Part shown: positions 26,201 to 35,925 of the stretch, piece after piece | How positions within the stretch are numbered: position 1 is the stretch's first letter | Layout of the letters: each line of letters starts with the position of its first letter | From: Burkholderiales bacterium | Lineage (GTDB): Bacteria; Pseudomonadota; Gammaproteobacteria; Burkholderiales; Usitatibacteraceae | Direction: 5' to 3' | Assembly: GCA_025360815.1 (NCBI GenBank) | Contig: JANYBL010000124.1 | Span: forward strand, 1 to 64,000 | Length of the DNA: 64,000 bases | The notes under the pieces: model-generated | The model's input: only the letters and a program-made list of their open reading frames with translations | What the model was told of the DNA's origin: nothing | The model's database searches: none | Program-made: the position numbers and the translations under genes

Positions 26201-27322
26201 ATGTTAATCGGCGTACCCAAAGAAATTAAAACCCATGAATACCGTGTTGGCTTGACGCCCGCCAGTGTGCGTGAAGTCGTTGACCATGGCCATCAGGTGT
26301 TGGTTGAAACAAAAGCCGGGCTGGGCATTGGCGTGACTGATGCCGAGTACGAGCGCGTTGGTGCGAAGATCGCCACGACTGCCGCCGAGGTATTCGCCCG
26401 CGCTGACATGATTGTCAAAGTTAAAGAGCCGCAAGCTATCGAGCGAAAAATGTTGCGACCTGAACAAGTGCTGTTCACTTATTTGCATTTGGCACCGGAC
26501 CTCCCGCAGACGGAGGATTTGATTGCCAGTGGTGCGGTCTGTATCGCTTATGAAACGGTGACATCGCCATCCGGCGGCTTGCCGTTATTGGCGCCGATGT
26601 CAGAAGTGGCAGGGCGCATGTCGATTCAGGTCGCCTCCACGTTTTTAGAAAAACCGCGCGGTGGCCTAGGTGTGCTGCTATCTGGCGTGCCCGGTGTGGC
26701 CCCGGCAAGTGTGGTGATTTTGGGTGGTGGCGTCGTGGGCTCAAACGCCGCATTTATGGCGGTGGGTGCGGGCTCGGATGTCGTGGTGCTGGATCGCTCC
26801 CTCGATGTGTTGCGCCGGTTGGTGGCGCAGTTTGGCGCTCGCGTAAAAACTGTTTTCTCGACGCGCGATGCGGTTGAATATTACGTCTCGCGCGCCGACG
26901 CCGTAATTGGTGGCGTGTTGATTCCGGGCGCGGCCGCGCCGAAATTAGTAACGCGCGAAATGGTCGGTCTGATGAAAAAAGGATCAGTGCTGGTGGACGT
27001 GGCAATTGACCAAGGCGGATGCTTTGAGACCTCGCATGCGACTACGCACACTGAACCGACGTTTGAGGTGGATGGTGTGATCCATTATTGTGTAGCCAAT
27101 ATGCCGGGTGGCGTGCCGCGCACCTCGGCATTCGCGCTCAACAATGCCACGTTGCCGTTTGTGTTGGCGTTAGCCAACCACGGCTGGCAACAAGCCCTGA
27201 AAACGGATGCCCATTTGCGCAACGGTCTCAATGTTTGTCGCGGCAAAATTACCTGCGAAGGCGTTGCCACGGCGCTGGGTTTTGAGTACCACGATCCACA
27301 ATCCTTGCTCGGTGCAAGGTAA
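26201..27322 (+). CDS. ald: Alanine dehydrogenase
   Basis: 373 residues; NAD-dependent interconversion of L-alanine with pyruvate and ammonia. The N-terminus MLIGVPKEIKTHEYRVGLTP is characteristic, followed by VLFTYLHLAPD with the catalytic His, and the NAD loop ILGGGVVGSNAAFMAVGAG. NMPGGVPRTSAFALNNATLP near the C-terminus also matches the family. GGAG lies eight bases before the ATG at 26201; the frame extends upstream to 26084 without any family similarity. With glutaminase and the peptidases it feeds amino-acid nitrogen and carbon into central metabolism. Confidence 0.97.
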   Translation: MLIGVPKEIKTHEYRVGLTPASVREVVDHGHQVLVETKAGLGIGVTDAEYERVGAKIATTAAEVFARADMIVKVKEPQAIERKMLRPEQVLFTYLHLAPDLPQTEDLIASGAVCIAYETVTSPSGGLPLLAPMSEVAGRMSIQVASTFLEKPRGGLGVLLSGVPGVAPASVVILGGGVVGSNAAFMAVGAGSDVVVLDRSLDVLRRLVAQFGARVKTVFSTRDAVEYYVSRADAVIGGVLIPGAAAPKLVTREMVGLMKKGSVLVDVAIDQGGCFETSHATTHTEPTFEVDGVIHYCVANMPGGVPRTSAFALNNATLPFVLALANHGWQQALKTDAHLRNGLNVCRGKITCEGVATALGFEYHDPQSLLGAR

Positions 27323-27362
27323 ATAAACTTAATTGAAAGCACACATTATCAATCCCAATGAA

Positions 27363-27986
27363 ATGAATGATGTTGTAGTCGATTCACAAATCAGCGCGGC
27401 CCCGGCTGACAATGCTAGCGAGCCGGAACTGCCGCCGTACGAAGGTATTGCACTTGCCAATGTACGGCTCGTGTCCTCTGCCGCTGACGCGGCGGTTGCA
27501 CTGGTGGCGTTGATGGCATCAGATGCAGTTGGTTTTGACACGGAATCCAAACCCACTTTTCGCAAAGGTGAAGTTTCAACCGGGCCCCATTTGATTCAAT
27601 TGGCAACGGACGAAATAGTCTATCTTTTCCAATCAATTGGCACCGCGCATGTTGATGTACTCAAAGCAATTTTAGAGTCGCCGAAAGTTATCAAAGCGGG
27701 CTTCGGCCTGCGCGATGATCTGAAACGATTGCAAATTAAGTTTGGTATTGAAACCGCAAACGTAGTGGACTTGGCCATTGCTTTGCGTGATGACAAATAC
27801 GATGACCGACGTAAAGATATCGGCGCAAAAACAGCCGTGGCGCGGTTCTTCGGCAAGAAACTGCAAAAATCCAAACGGACTTCCACCACGAATTGGGCTA
27901 ACGCGAATTTAAACGATCGGCAAATTTTGTACGCGGCCGATGATGCGCAAGTGGCGTTGAAGGTTTACCGGGTCTGGAAAGGCTAA
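27363..27986 (+). CDS. DEDDy 3'-5' exonuclease, RNase D-like domain
   Basis: About 207 residues. The exonuclease motifs are present (numbered from the 27333 TTG): Exo I VGFDTES with Asp69 and Glu71, Exo II KAGFGLRDDLKRL with Asp128/129, and Exo III YAADDAQVALKVY with Tyr200 and Asp204, the DEDDy pattern. There is no HRDC domain, so it is a small stand-alone nuclease rather than full RNase D, likely acting on RNA or DNA 3' ends. The ATG at 27363 and a TTG at 27333 are both possible; the acidic first 35 residues are not conserved. It starts 40 bases after ald. Confidence 0.87.
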   Translation: MNDVVVDSQISAAPADNASEPELPPYEGIALANVRLVSSAADAAVALVALMASDAVGFDTESKPTFRKGEVSTGPHLIQLATDEIVYLFQSIGTAHVDVLKAILESPKVIKAGFGLRDDLKRLQIKFGIETANVVDLAIALRDDKYDDRRKDIGAKTAVARFFGKKLQKSKRTSTTNWANANLNDRQILYAADDAQVALKVYRVWKG

Positions 27987-28679
27987 ATAATAGAAGGCGC
28001 CTCGCTTGTAGGCAGGTCGGGTGCTTAGCCGATCATGCGATACAACATCGATTTTGCTGGAGATCGTAGAGCGCGCAAGCACCGCATGTCCAACCCCACC
28101 TGGCGAACCTTTCAACCTCCGCGCTGGCTTAGAAATGCAGAGCGCTGCTAAGTGCGAATTTAGGAGAAAAAATGCTGCTCGCTTGCCTAGCGCTGTCCTT
28201 GAAGAGAAATATTTCGTCGCGCAGGAAGTGCCGCGGATAGGGGAAACTTTATTCGTTTCCAGCAAGAAAGATGGCAAGTGGTTGTATCTGCGCGACGCTT
28301 GGAATTCCGACGCACCGCCACCGATTGCAGCGGCCGCGTCTCCGTCCGCAAAGCTTGCTCTTGCCAAAGCAACGGACACCAAAAATAGATGAATTGATAT
28401 TTGAGGTCTTGTTTTAGGTAAAAGAAAGGATCCTTTAGCGCCAAGTTCGGGTGGCCTCGGGGTGCCCCCGGGTCGGTTTCGGAGGGACTTCGGGGTGCCC
28501 TTTACGGGGCCTCGATTTGGGGTCTCGACAATTCTTTTAAGGTCAAAATCCTGTGTCCGCGTGCCATTCGACGAAGCTTGCCTCCATCCCATAGAGGAAT
28601 TGCGTTTTTAAACATGGCGATGTAAACCGCCAAAATTTAGTGCTGGGAGAAAATGCGATAACGAGTCCCCTTGCTTCGA
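27987..28679. other. Gene-poor stretch with a ribosome-site-led mini-frame and a G-rich repeat
   Basis: A plus-strand frame at 28021-28392 (123 codons from GTG) has a protein-like second half (EEKYFVAQEVPRIGETLF, then KDGKWLYLRDAWNS) but no credible start. An ATG at 28172 with AGGAG five bases upstream opens only 22 codons in another frame (MLLACLALS-like, secretory in look); a frameshift joining the two would give a small exported protein. 28451-28525 is G-rich, with TCGGGGTGCCC at 28457 and 28490. I make no gene call. Confidence 0.35.
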
Positions 28680-29642
28680 TCATGGCTTTGCGGCGTCCGC
28701 GCTGGCACTGTGGTCTAGGTCAGGCCGCTTCCAAGGGTCTATGTGTGTCATCAGGTTTAGCACCCGGTGCCGTTGAAGCACACGCTGTTGCGCAGCGACC
28801 GCAATGTCATGCCCTGCCTCGACGGTGATCGCGGCATCCACTTCAAGATGCGCATCGACGACAATCATGTCGCCCATTTTGCGGGTGCGCACATCATGCA
28901 CGTTGCTCACGCCCGGCGTTTCCAACAAGGTTTGGCGGATGGCATTGACCTCTTGCTCGTTAACGGCGCGGTCCATCAGATCGTGTAGCGCATCCCACCC
29001 GAATCCCCAACCCATCTTGGCAACCATGAAGCCAACGATTAGCGCGGCGATCGGATCCATGATCGGATAGCCAGCGAGGTTGCCGATAATGCCGAGGCCG
29101 ACTACCAGCGACGACGCAGCATCCGAGCGTGCATGCCAGGCGTTAGCCACCAGCATGCTCGACTTCACGCGCTTGGCCACTGACAGCATGTAGCGGAAAA
29201 GTAATTCCTTGGCCAGCAGTGCGCCGCCCGCGACATATAACGCGACGATATGCACCTGCTGAACGGTCTCTGGCGCCTCGAGTTTTCGGAAGGCTGACCA
29301 CAACATGCCAATGCCGACCGACAACAGCAAAGTACCTAGCACCAACGACGCGGCTGTCTCAAAGCGCTGGTGGCCGTAGGGATGGTCTGCATCGGCGTCT
29401 TTTTTGCTGTGATGACTGGCGAGTAGCACAACAAAATCAGCCACCAAGTCGGATAGCGAATGGATGCCATCGGCAATCAGGCCCTGCGACTTTGCAAACA
29501 CGCCGACCACCACTTGCGTAATAGTGAGCACCAGATTGACGCCCACGCTGACCCAAGTGCTTCGCCACGCGGCTGCGGCGCGTTCGGTTGGCGTGTGTTG
29601 AACGTCTTCGGGATCGTCGAGTGAGTCGTCGCGGTTCATCAT
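28680..29642 (-). CDS. Cation diffusion facilitator (CDF) metal exporter
   Basis: 320 residues with a cytoplasmic N-terminus, six membrane spans and a C-terminal metal-sensing domain. CDF proteins export Zn, Fe, Co, Cd or Mn in exchange for protons. The transport site is visible as DGIHSLSD in span 2 and HARSDA in span 5, giving His/Asp ligands in both helices. DHPYGHQRFET after span 2 is a family mark. The D-x3-H / H-x3-D type site with His is commoner in Zn/Fe transporters than in Mn ones, but specificity is not certain. Start is one of two adjacent ATGs (29642, 29639), without a good ribosome site. It stands alone. Confidence 0.93.
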   Translation of the reverse strand: MMNRDDSLDDPEDVQHTPTERAAAAWRSTWVSVGVNLVLTITQVVVGVFAKSQGLIADGIHSLSDLVADFVVLLASHHSKKDADADHPYGHQRFETAASLVLGTLLLSVGIGMLWSAFRKLEAPETVQQVHIVALYVAGGALLAKELLFRYMLSVAKRVKSSMLVANAWHARSDAASSLVVGLGIIGNLAGYPIMDPIAALIVGFMVAKMGWGFGWDALHDLMDRAVNEQEVNAIRQTLLETPGVSNVHDVRTRKMGDMIVVDAHLEVDAAITVEAGHDIAVAAQQRVLQRHRVLNLMTHIDPWKRPDLDHSASADAAKP

Positions 29643-29897
29643 GTGGGTTCCAATCGTTGGCGGGACTGCTGTATGGGATGGGTTTGGGGCTGCTGTTCCC
29701 AGCTTCGATTTAAATGCGGCGCCATCGGTCTGGTGGGCGAGCAGGGCTGGCGTGTTGGCAGTAGCGTTGGATAACGATTCAAGTCATTCAATGCAGTAAA
29801 GCTGCGAAGCATCTCCTAAGCCTTGTGAGTTTTGGTAGAGAGAGCTAAACCGGGGGCGAAAAATTCTATAAGTAAATGTATCAGTCAAAATTCACCA

Positions 29898-30827
29898 TCA
29901 GCCCAGCCGGTCCAATACTAACTTCGCCAACGCTACATCTTCAAGACCAATGCCGACGCTTTTGTAGATCACGATATCTTTCGGCGCGCGATGGTACGCC
30001 GTGTTGTCAGCAAGTAATTTGCCCAGTTCCATCACCCGAGCAGGATCAATTACGCCATTCGCCGCGCGGGCGAATTCGCCGGCTTCCGCCATCGCGGCGG
30101 GAAGCCATTCGACAGCGATCAATTGCGCGCGGCTGAGTAATGAATCATCCAGCTCGCGCGCGGTTGGTTTGCTGGTGCCGACGGCGGCCACCATCGTCCC
30201 GGGTCGTACCCAGTTGCCGTCGAACAATGCTTCGGATGATCGGGTGGCGCAAACGATGACGTCGCCTTTTGAGGTGGCGGTCTTTGCATCAACAGCCTCG
30301 ACTATGCTGATTGGCAGGTTAAATTTATCGCTTATCCAAGCCGCAAACTCTGCTGCACCGCTACGTGCGCACACTAAAATTTGTCTGAATGCGTGTACCT
30401 GCATCAATGCTTCAATATGTGCATGTGCCTGAAGACCCGCGCCGAATATGGAGAGTACGGCGGCGTCTTTGTTGGCGAGGCGTTCTACTGCGACGGCAGT
30501 CGCCGCCGAGGTGCGGAGCCGAGTGAGCTCATTCGCTTCAATAGTGGCGAGCGCTTCGCCGGTGACGGACGAAAACAAAACAATGACAAAATTAAATTTG
30601 CCTGCCACGGTGGAATACATTTTGGTGCCAACCACGCCGCTAGCCGGCAGTGCGGCACCCATGGCGCTGATGGTGGCTGTTTGTCCTCGGTGCTCAGCGG
30701 TTGCGCGTCCGCGGGCCAGCACTGCGCCCGCGCCTTGGCCGTATTGTTGGAATGCCGTCCGCATGCTGGCGATGGCATCGGGCACATTAAGTGTCTTGGC
30801 AACATCGCCATCTGTGATTAAGCGCAT
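29898..30827 (-). CDS. Ornithine cyclodeaminase / mu-crystallin family protein
   Basis: 309 residues from the ATG at 30827, which has GGAG six bases upstream; the frame runs to 30905 but without family similarity. NAD(P)-binding fold with VLSIFGAGLQAHAHIEAL as dinucleotide loop. Substrate-side segments are VVGTKMYSTVAGKFNF, with the lysine shared by this family, and EANELTRLRTSAATAVA. Members include ornithine cyclodeaminase, lysine cyclodeaminase, alanine dehydrogenase of archaea and delta1-pyrroline-2-carboxylate reductase of proline/hydroxyproline catabolism. The last fits the local amino-acid theme best, but the sequence alone does not decide. Confidence 0.88.
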   Translation of the reverse strand: MRLITDGDVAKTLNVPDAIASMRTAFQQYGQGAGAVLARGRATAEHRGQTATISAMGAALPASGVVGTKMYSTVAGKFNFVIVLFSSVTGEALATIEANELTRLRTSAATAVAVERLANKDAAVLSIFGAGLQAHAHIEALMQVHAFRQILVCARSGAAEFAAWISDKFNLPISIVEAVDAKTATSKGDVIVCATRSSEALFDGNWVRPGTMVAAVGTSKPTARELDDSLLSRAQLIAVEWLPAAMAEAGEFARAANGVIDPARVMELGKLLADNTAYHRAPKDIVIYKSVGIGLEDVALAKLVLDRLG

Positions 30828-31122
30828 TGTTTCTCCAATTAATATTTGAGCGGCCGATAAAGATTTTTTTGAGATCAACTTATGGTGGTTTGGCGGCATC
30901 GTCACGCTTGCTCCGCTTATCTGATAAATGTGCGTTGCTCCCGCATTGCGCGCGCCTGTATTGTGAATAAACGCACAATAATTTGCTACACCACATTTAA
31001 CAATTCACGCTAACACATCAAGCCCGAAACCTATAAAAACGCTTAAAATACAATCTCTTTACAGTACTTATCAGCAATATGTTACAAACTTAATCCTAAC
31101 ATCCAACCGGTGTATTTGATTG

Positions 31123-31734
31123 ATGATGCTCACGCAGCCTATCACCTTAGTTGTATTGCCCGGCACCACCCCAGCGACCGCCAATGCTCAGCCGCGCTCG
31201 TTGCGGGAATCACTGTGCCTGCCCAATGAGCAACTCCATCGCGGCGCGTTGCAGTTGCGCAATCGCTACATTGCCACCCGATTTACGCGTTTTGCCGAGC
31301 CAGGCGCGTCGCTATCCAACACCGATGAAGTTATAAACTGGGCGCGACAAATGTTAGACGACGAGCAATCGCGCCTGGCGATGGAGCTATTGCATCTCGC
31401 GTTGCAGGAAAATCCACAGCAACCGAAGCTTTGGTTGTTTTTGCTGGAGCAGTCATTTTTGAATTCCGATGTCGTTCAGTTTGCCGAGTTGGCCGATTTA
31501 TTTTTGGAACGATTTGCCGGGCAGGAAATTGTTGCCACTACACAACCGATTATTGATGCGATGGGACACGACATGGCGCCGCAAGACCCGCGCTACGCGC
31601 ACGTTCGCAATGCGGGTGAAAAGTTTATGTTGCCCAATTGGAGTATTCCGAATTCGCTTGACCGTGACGAGAAACGTCAACAGGCTTTGCATAGAGCAAT
31701 GGTTGAGGCCATGATGTCGCATGTTTCACGCTAA
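31123..31734 (+). CDS. Small helical protein of unknown function
   Basis: About 203 residues; ATG codons at 31123 and 31126 follow each other and no clear ribosome site precedes them. The first 45 residues are low in structure; from about residue 70 amphipathic helices resemble TPR-like packing (EVINWARQMLDDEQSRLAME, LHLALQENPQQPKLWLFLLE, FAELADLFLERF). The middle resembles the helical C-terminal parts of pilus-hub proteins of the FimV kind, but not enough to name it. It precedes the PilZ-like gene by 81 bases and is probably co-transcribed with it. A GCCCGC/GCGGGC stem lies just after the stop. Confidence 0.75.
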   Translation: MMLTQPITLVVLPGTTPATANAQPRSLRESLCLPNEQLHRGALQLRNRYIATRFTRFAEPGASLSNTDEVINWARQMLDDEQSRLAMELLHLALQENPQQPKLWLFLLEQSFLNSDVVQFAELADLFLERFAGQEIVATTQPIIDAMGHDMAPQDPRYAHVRNAGEKFMLPNWSIPNSLDRDEKRQQALHRAMVEAMMSHVSR

Positions 31735-31815
31735 GTGCCCGCAACGACCGGCGGGCTTGTGTTCGTCATCCGCAACCCATTTTGTGCTGAATTGATATAA
31801 CTACTCGAATTTGAT

Positions 31816-33435
31816 ATGGAATTTACCTTCGCAGCCGGTAGCCAAGCCGGACTCCAACTGACCCGAGCGCATCGTGCATTGACGGACCAACTGTTGGCAC
31901 TTGAACAGCATTTGGATAAAAATAATTTGGGAAAATCAGCCCAGCTATTGTTGCGCTCAATGCGCAGTCTTGAAGATTTTTCCAGCAAAGACCGCGAACA
32001 CTTGTTACAAAATAATTTAACGCAGGGCGACGGGGATACTGCCGTTGCTGAATGGCTGGCGACAAGTTATGAGGATTTAGCGCGTTTGGCGCGCGGCTTG
32101 GTTTCGCCTCCCGCTGACGCCGATAAGCCCAAATTGAGCGATGTTACCGAAGCGATTTCGCTTGCACTATTGCTCATCGGCTATTCCACCAAATGGCGCA
32201 AAATTTCAGGGCAGCGACCTGATCAGGCGACGCCACAGCGCTTGCATTTGCTGTACAAAATGGCCGCAAAAGCGAAAGTTGAAGCCGCAATTCTGAACAT
32301 CAACATTGAGCGGCGCGCGGTCGAAACAACGATTGAAGCGCTCTACGTTCGTGCGTTGTTGTTAGAGCGTTTTGCCAGCGGCAATTTGTCGCCACGTCGC
32401 CTTGAGATTTTAGATAGCTGGCTCATTTCATGGATGAATGCGTTGTGGCTGACGCGTGAACCACAGGCGGATTCACCCAGTCTGTGTATCGATATCCGAA
32501 ATGAATTTCGTGGCCTGACCCGCTACACGCCCGGCGAGCGGGCTAATTTGTTTTTATCGTTGCGGCCTTTACAACGGCAGTTGGAACTGGCTGTTGATGA
32601 TTTTCACCAGGGGATTATTTTCCCTGGCTGGGGAATGGGCATTAGCTTCCGCATGGAAGAGCATGTAGCGGTGATTGATTTTCTAGATCGTGAATTCAGT
32701 CTGATTGCCAACGCCGAATCGGCACGCAATAAGCGCTTCGCAGTGGGGCAGGGTGCTGAGGTGAAAGTGTTTTGCGGGTTCAATGATATTTGGACGTCCG
32801 CACTGGCAACGCAATCGAGCCAAACGCAATCGCGCGCTGGCAACCTCGTAGCGAGCCATGGCGCCGTCATGTCGGGTGCAAGTATTGACGATTCGCCATC
32901 GTCTCAATCTGCGCGCCAAGCGTCGCTGTCCAGCACCGGTATTTTTAATGCGGGCGGGCACGGCACCACGCTTGCACAGCGCACGCCGGTACGCCTGTTT
33001 GACATCAGCGATTCCGGCTTGGGGCTGGAAATGGCGAGTGAAGATGCGGCCCAGGTGGAAGTCGATGATCTGATCGCCATGCAAATTGAAACCGGCCGAC
33101 CATGCGTGTTGGGCGTCGTTGTTCGCAAAGCCAACTTGCATCGGCAGCAAAGTATGTTGATTGGTGTTCGCGTGCTGTCCAAAGTACCGCTCCGCGCGAC
33201 GCTGGAGCATGTGACCGAGAGCACCGTTCGGCACACTTCAAAAGGCATTCTCGTGCCGGGCAGTGCCGATCACGGTTTTGCGGATTCTGTGATCGTCAAC
33301 GATCAGACGTTCAAAGCAAGCTCAAAACTCAGCGTCATGATTGCCTCAAACATTTTCCATATTCGGCTGGGTCGCGCGCGGCATCAGGGGCGCGGTTGGA
33401 AACTCGCAGCGATTGATGTCGGGCTGGCGCTGTAA
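31816..33435 (+). CDS. Large protein with a C-terminal PilZ-like domain
   Basis: 539 residues. Residues 1 to about 330 are mostly helical and carry no motif I recognise; a Ser/Gln/Ala-rich linker (about 335-375) leads to a beta-rich C-terminal part. There RLFDISDSGLGLEM (about 391-404) resembles the D-x-S-x-x-G part of c-di-GMP-binding PilZ domains, followed by VEVDDLIAMQIETGRPCVLG and VVVRKANLHRQQSMLIGVRVL, the usual PilZ strands. The RxxxR arm, normally 20-30 residues earlier, is not clear; an R-T-P-V-R sits directly before the motif. So c-di-GMP binding is possible, not shown. Probably an operon with the preceding small helical gene. Confidence 0.8.
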   Translation: MEFTFAAGSQAGLQLTRAHRALTDQLLALEQHLDKNNLGKSAQLLLRSMRSLEDFSSKDREHLLQNNLTQGDGDTAVAEWLATSYEDLARLARGLVSPPADADKPKLSDVTEAISLALLLIGYSTKWRKISGQRPDQATPQRLHLLYKMAAKAKVEAAILNINIERRAVETTIEALYVRALLLERFASGNLSPRRLEILDSWLISWMNALWLTREPQADSPSLCIDIRNEFRGLTRYTPGERANLFLSLRPLQRQLELAVDDFHQGIIFPGWGMGISFRMEEHVAVIDFLDREFSLIANAESARNKRFAVGQGAEVKVFCGFNDIWTSALATQSSQTQSRAGNLVASHGAVMSGASIDDSPSSQSARQASLSSTGIFNAGGHGTTLAQRTPVRLFDISDSGLGLEMASEDAAQVEVDDLIAMQIETGRPCVLGVVVRKANLHRQQSMLIGVRVLSKVPLRATLEHVTESTVRHTSKGILVPGSADHGFADSVIVNDQTFKASSKLSVMIASNIFHIRLGRARHQGRGWKLAAIDVGLAL

Positions 33436-33525
33436 GGGCGGCAGCGCTCATTGAGTCTCGAGTACTCGGCTCTCCATGCTCGTCCCAGGCACTTATCTCT
33501 TGCGCCCCTGCCATCGAAAGCATCC

Positions 33526-35925
33526 CTATAAACGCATCTCCAGTCGGAGAGCAACCGATAAATCCGTTCGCGCATCGCTTGCAACAATCTGGCGCTGATT
33601 GTCTTCTGTTATCGCGGTGGTGGTGGTCAAACCGCGAGGCGATAGGTTTGAGAGCGTGAGTCGCAGCCGTGTTGCTGAATCGACACTCCACAAGCCGTAA
33701 AAATCAATCACGCGCTTGGCGCTGTTTTTTTGCAACTGCGTATTGGTTTGCTGTGTGTCATAGGCCGGTGTCAGCGCCACATTGCCACCGATGCTAAACG
33801 GTGTACCGCGGAAACGATAATCCGCACCCAGATTCGCCGTGCTGCGGGGCTGCTGATCAATCCGGTTATTGGGACCATTCACATCATGCACCTTGGAATC
33901 AAACACGCTGGCATTGGCGCGGATATTGAGCGGAATCGCATCCATCCAGACCTCGGTGAGCTGAAATTTCGCATCGAACTCAATCCCGCTCGTCACGGCG
34001 TTGCCTAAATTTTGCGGACGCGACACAAAGCGTGGGCTGCTCGCCCATGAAACCGATTCGAGTGCTGTCACATTACGAATCAAATCCTTGATGTGGCGCG
34101 TGAATAAATTGACCGAGACAATGCCGCCTGACTTGAGAAACTTTTCATAGGCGAGATCAACGCCGTTCGCCAATTCAGGCCGTAAATTGGGATTGCCTGC
34201 ACGATCAGCGCTCACAGAAGTATTAGCACCAGGAACGGGAAACAGAATATTCAAACTCGGTCGTGAAACCAAGTTTTGCGTGGTTGGGGCACGATAACTT
34301 TGCGTGAGCGCCAGCCGCACCTGATCGCGACTCGGGGCATCGAAGCGCCACACGCCCTGTGCCAACGGCGTCAACACGCTGCTTTTATTCCGGACTGCAG
34401 GGTTGGCCGTACCGGAGCCAGATCCATCACTCTCGGTTTTAATGGTTTCCCAGCGAAGTCCCAAATAAGACGACCAGTTTGGAGAAGGATCCCATTCGTC
34501 TTGAATATAGAGCGCGGTCCGTTGGGTCGATACATTGAGTTCAGTTCCAAAATCCACCAATTGGCGAACACCGTTGAGCAGGGTTGTTGAATTCTCGGTG
34601 CGCTTCACGCCTTCCAATTCGCCACCTGTGACCAGGCTGTGTTTACCATCAAATAAGCTGCGCGATAATTTCCCAGTGATATTCCACGACCGGTCTTTGG
34701 CATCGCCGTCGGTGGTTTGGCTGAGCGTACGCAAACCTGTTTTATCAAATTGGTTCAGTGCCGCGTTGGTTGCCAATGAAAACTGACCACCGCTGCCACG
34801 CAATTCATAGCGCGTGTCCTGATCAATGCGTTTGTTGAGCATACTCATAAATCGGGCAACCGTGACGCGGGCATCGCTATCGCCGGTGTTGGTGGCGTAC
34901 TGTGCAGGCGTTGCGCCGACGGATTGTGTGAGCGTGCCGCGACTATGGCTATTGGATTCGCTGTGTACCAGAAACGGCTGCAAACTAAACTGCTCGCCTG
35001 CGCCGAGCCGCCATTGGAAGCGACTGCTTAAAAATATATTGTTGCGTTTGTCATGGCTTTGATTAAAGCCGTCTTGGTCTAACGCCGTCGCACCGGTGGT
35101 GGTGTTGCTGTAATTGGTTCGTGTTGAAGTATCGGTGAGCTGGTCGGTATGTCCGGCCGATAGCGTCATATTGTAGGTCCCGGTGGCGCTCAGGGTGTCG
35201 TTACGAGACCAAGACAGATTGCTCGAATAATATCCGCGCTCATCTTGAATGCTGGCACGGATATCGTTGTTTCGCGCTCGCAACGGCTCGCGCAAAATAA
35301 TATTGATTGTGCCGGCAATGGCGCGCGCGCCGGTTTCGGCGGTCGGCGCCCGTAAAATTTCGATGCGCTCCACTTGTTCAGGTGTGATCTGTTCGACTGA
35401 AAACCCGGGCGCAACGCGCTCGCCGTCTATCAAGATTTGCGTGAAGCCACCGCCCATGCCGCGCATTTGTACTGGCCCGCCTCGCCCCGGGCGGCCGCCT
35501 TGCGTCACGCCGGGTAGGCGGCGCAAGACATCACCCAAATTGCTATCGCCGTATTGTTCAATGTCCTCACGGCTGATGATGATTTTTGCCGCGGTGGAAG
35601 CGCGCCGATCTTCATTGCCGCCGCGTTTGCCAGTTACTTCAACGGTTGGCACGGTTTGCGAGCCGGTGATGACGGGCGCGTCGGCAGTTGATTTGGTCGT
35701 AGAGTTGGCTGCGGCTGCGCGTGGTTTTGCGGGCTCGGCGGGCTTTGGTGCGTCGGGTTCCACCGGTGGCGGAGTGGTTTGCGCGGTGGCGGAACCTGAA
35801 ACTAAAGGAAGTGCCAATACCAAAAATGCTGCGATGAAACCGGCAATACAGATTGGCTGGATAGGTTGGGCGGAAGGAGAGAATTTGGTGCTCCGACGAC
35901 CGTTAAGACGTGTTGAAACCGACAT
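33526..35925 (-). CDS. TonB-dependent receptor with N-terminal Pro/Ala-rich extension
   Basis: About 799 residues from the ATG at 35925; an in-frame TTG at 35937 is the alternative and neither has a good ribosome site. The signal peptide core FIAAFLVLALPLVSGSATAQ is followed by a Pro/Ala-rich stretch, then VPTVEVTGKRG (TonB-box-like) and the plug: IIISREDIEQYGDSNLGDVL, RRLPGV, QMRGMGGGFTQILIDGERV, QVERIEILRAPTAETGARAI. The barrel ends in VALRLEMRL, a normal aromatic/hydrophobic terminus. The plug wording is close to receptors of the FepA/CirA type, so a siderophore or haem-like ligand is possible. It differs in type from the receptor at the window start and has no exchange partner gene next to it. 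Confidence 0.95.
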   Translation of the reverse strand: MSVSTRLNGRRSTKFSPSAQPIQPICIAGFIAAFLVLALPLVSGSATAQTTPPPVEPDAPKPAEPAKPRAAAANSTTKSTADAPVITGSQTVPTVEVTGKRGGNEDRRASTAAKIIISREDIEQYGDSNLGDVLRRLPGVTQGGRPGRGGPVQMRGMGGGFTQILIDGERVAPGFSVEQITPEQVERIEILRAPTAETGARAIAGTINIILREPLRARNNDIRASIQDERGYYSSNLSWSRNDTLSATGTYNMTLSAGHTDQLTDTSTRTNYSNTTTGATALDQDGFNQSHDKRNNIFLSSRFQWRLGAGEQFSLQPFLVHSESNSHSRGTLTQSVGATPAQYATNTGDSDARVTVARFMSMLNKRIDQDTRYELRGSGGQFSLATNAALNQFDKTGLRTLSQTTDGDAKDRSWNITGKLSRSLFDGKHSLVTGGELEGVKRTENSTTLLNGVRQLVDFGTELNVSTQRTALYIQDEWDPSPNWSSYLGLRWETIKTESDGSGSGTANPAVRNKSSVLTPLAQGVWRFDAPSRDQVRLALTQSYRAPTTQNLVSRPSLNILFPVPGANTSVSADRAGNPNLRPELANGVDLAYEKFLKSGGIVSVNLFTRHIKDLIRNVTALESVSWASSPRFVSRPQNLGNAVTSGIEFDAKFQLTEVWMDAIPLNIRANASVFDSKVHDVNGPNNRIDQQPRSTANLGADYRFRGTPFSIGGNVALTPAYDTQQTNTQLQKNSAKRVIDFYGLWSVDSATRLRLTLSNLSPRGLTTTTAITEDNQRQIVASDARTDLSVALRLEMRL

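Noticed and set aside
27909-28592. 227-codon minus-strand open frame
   Set aside because: Overlaps the end of the exonuclease gene and reads as low-quality Arg/Pro/Ser text without any family.
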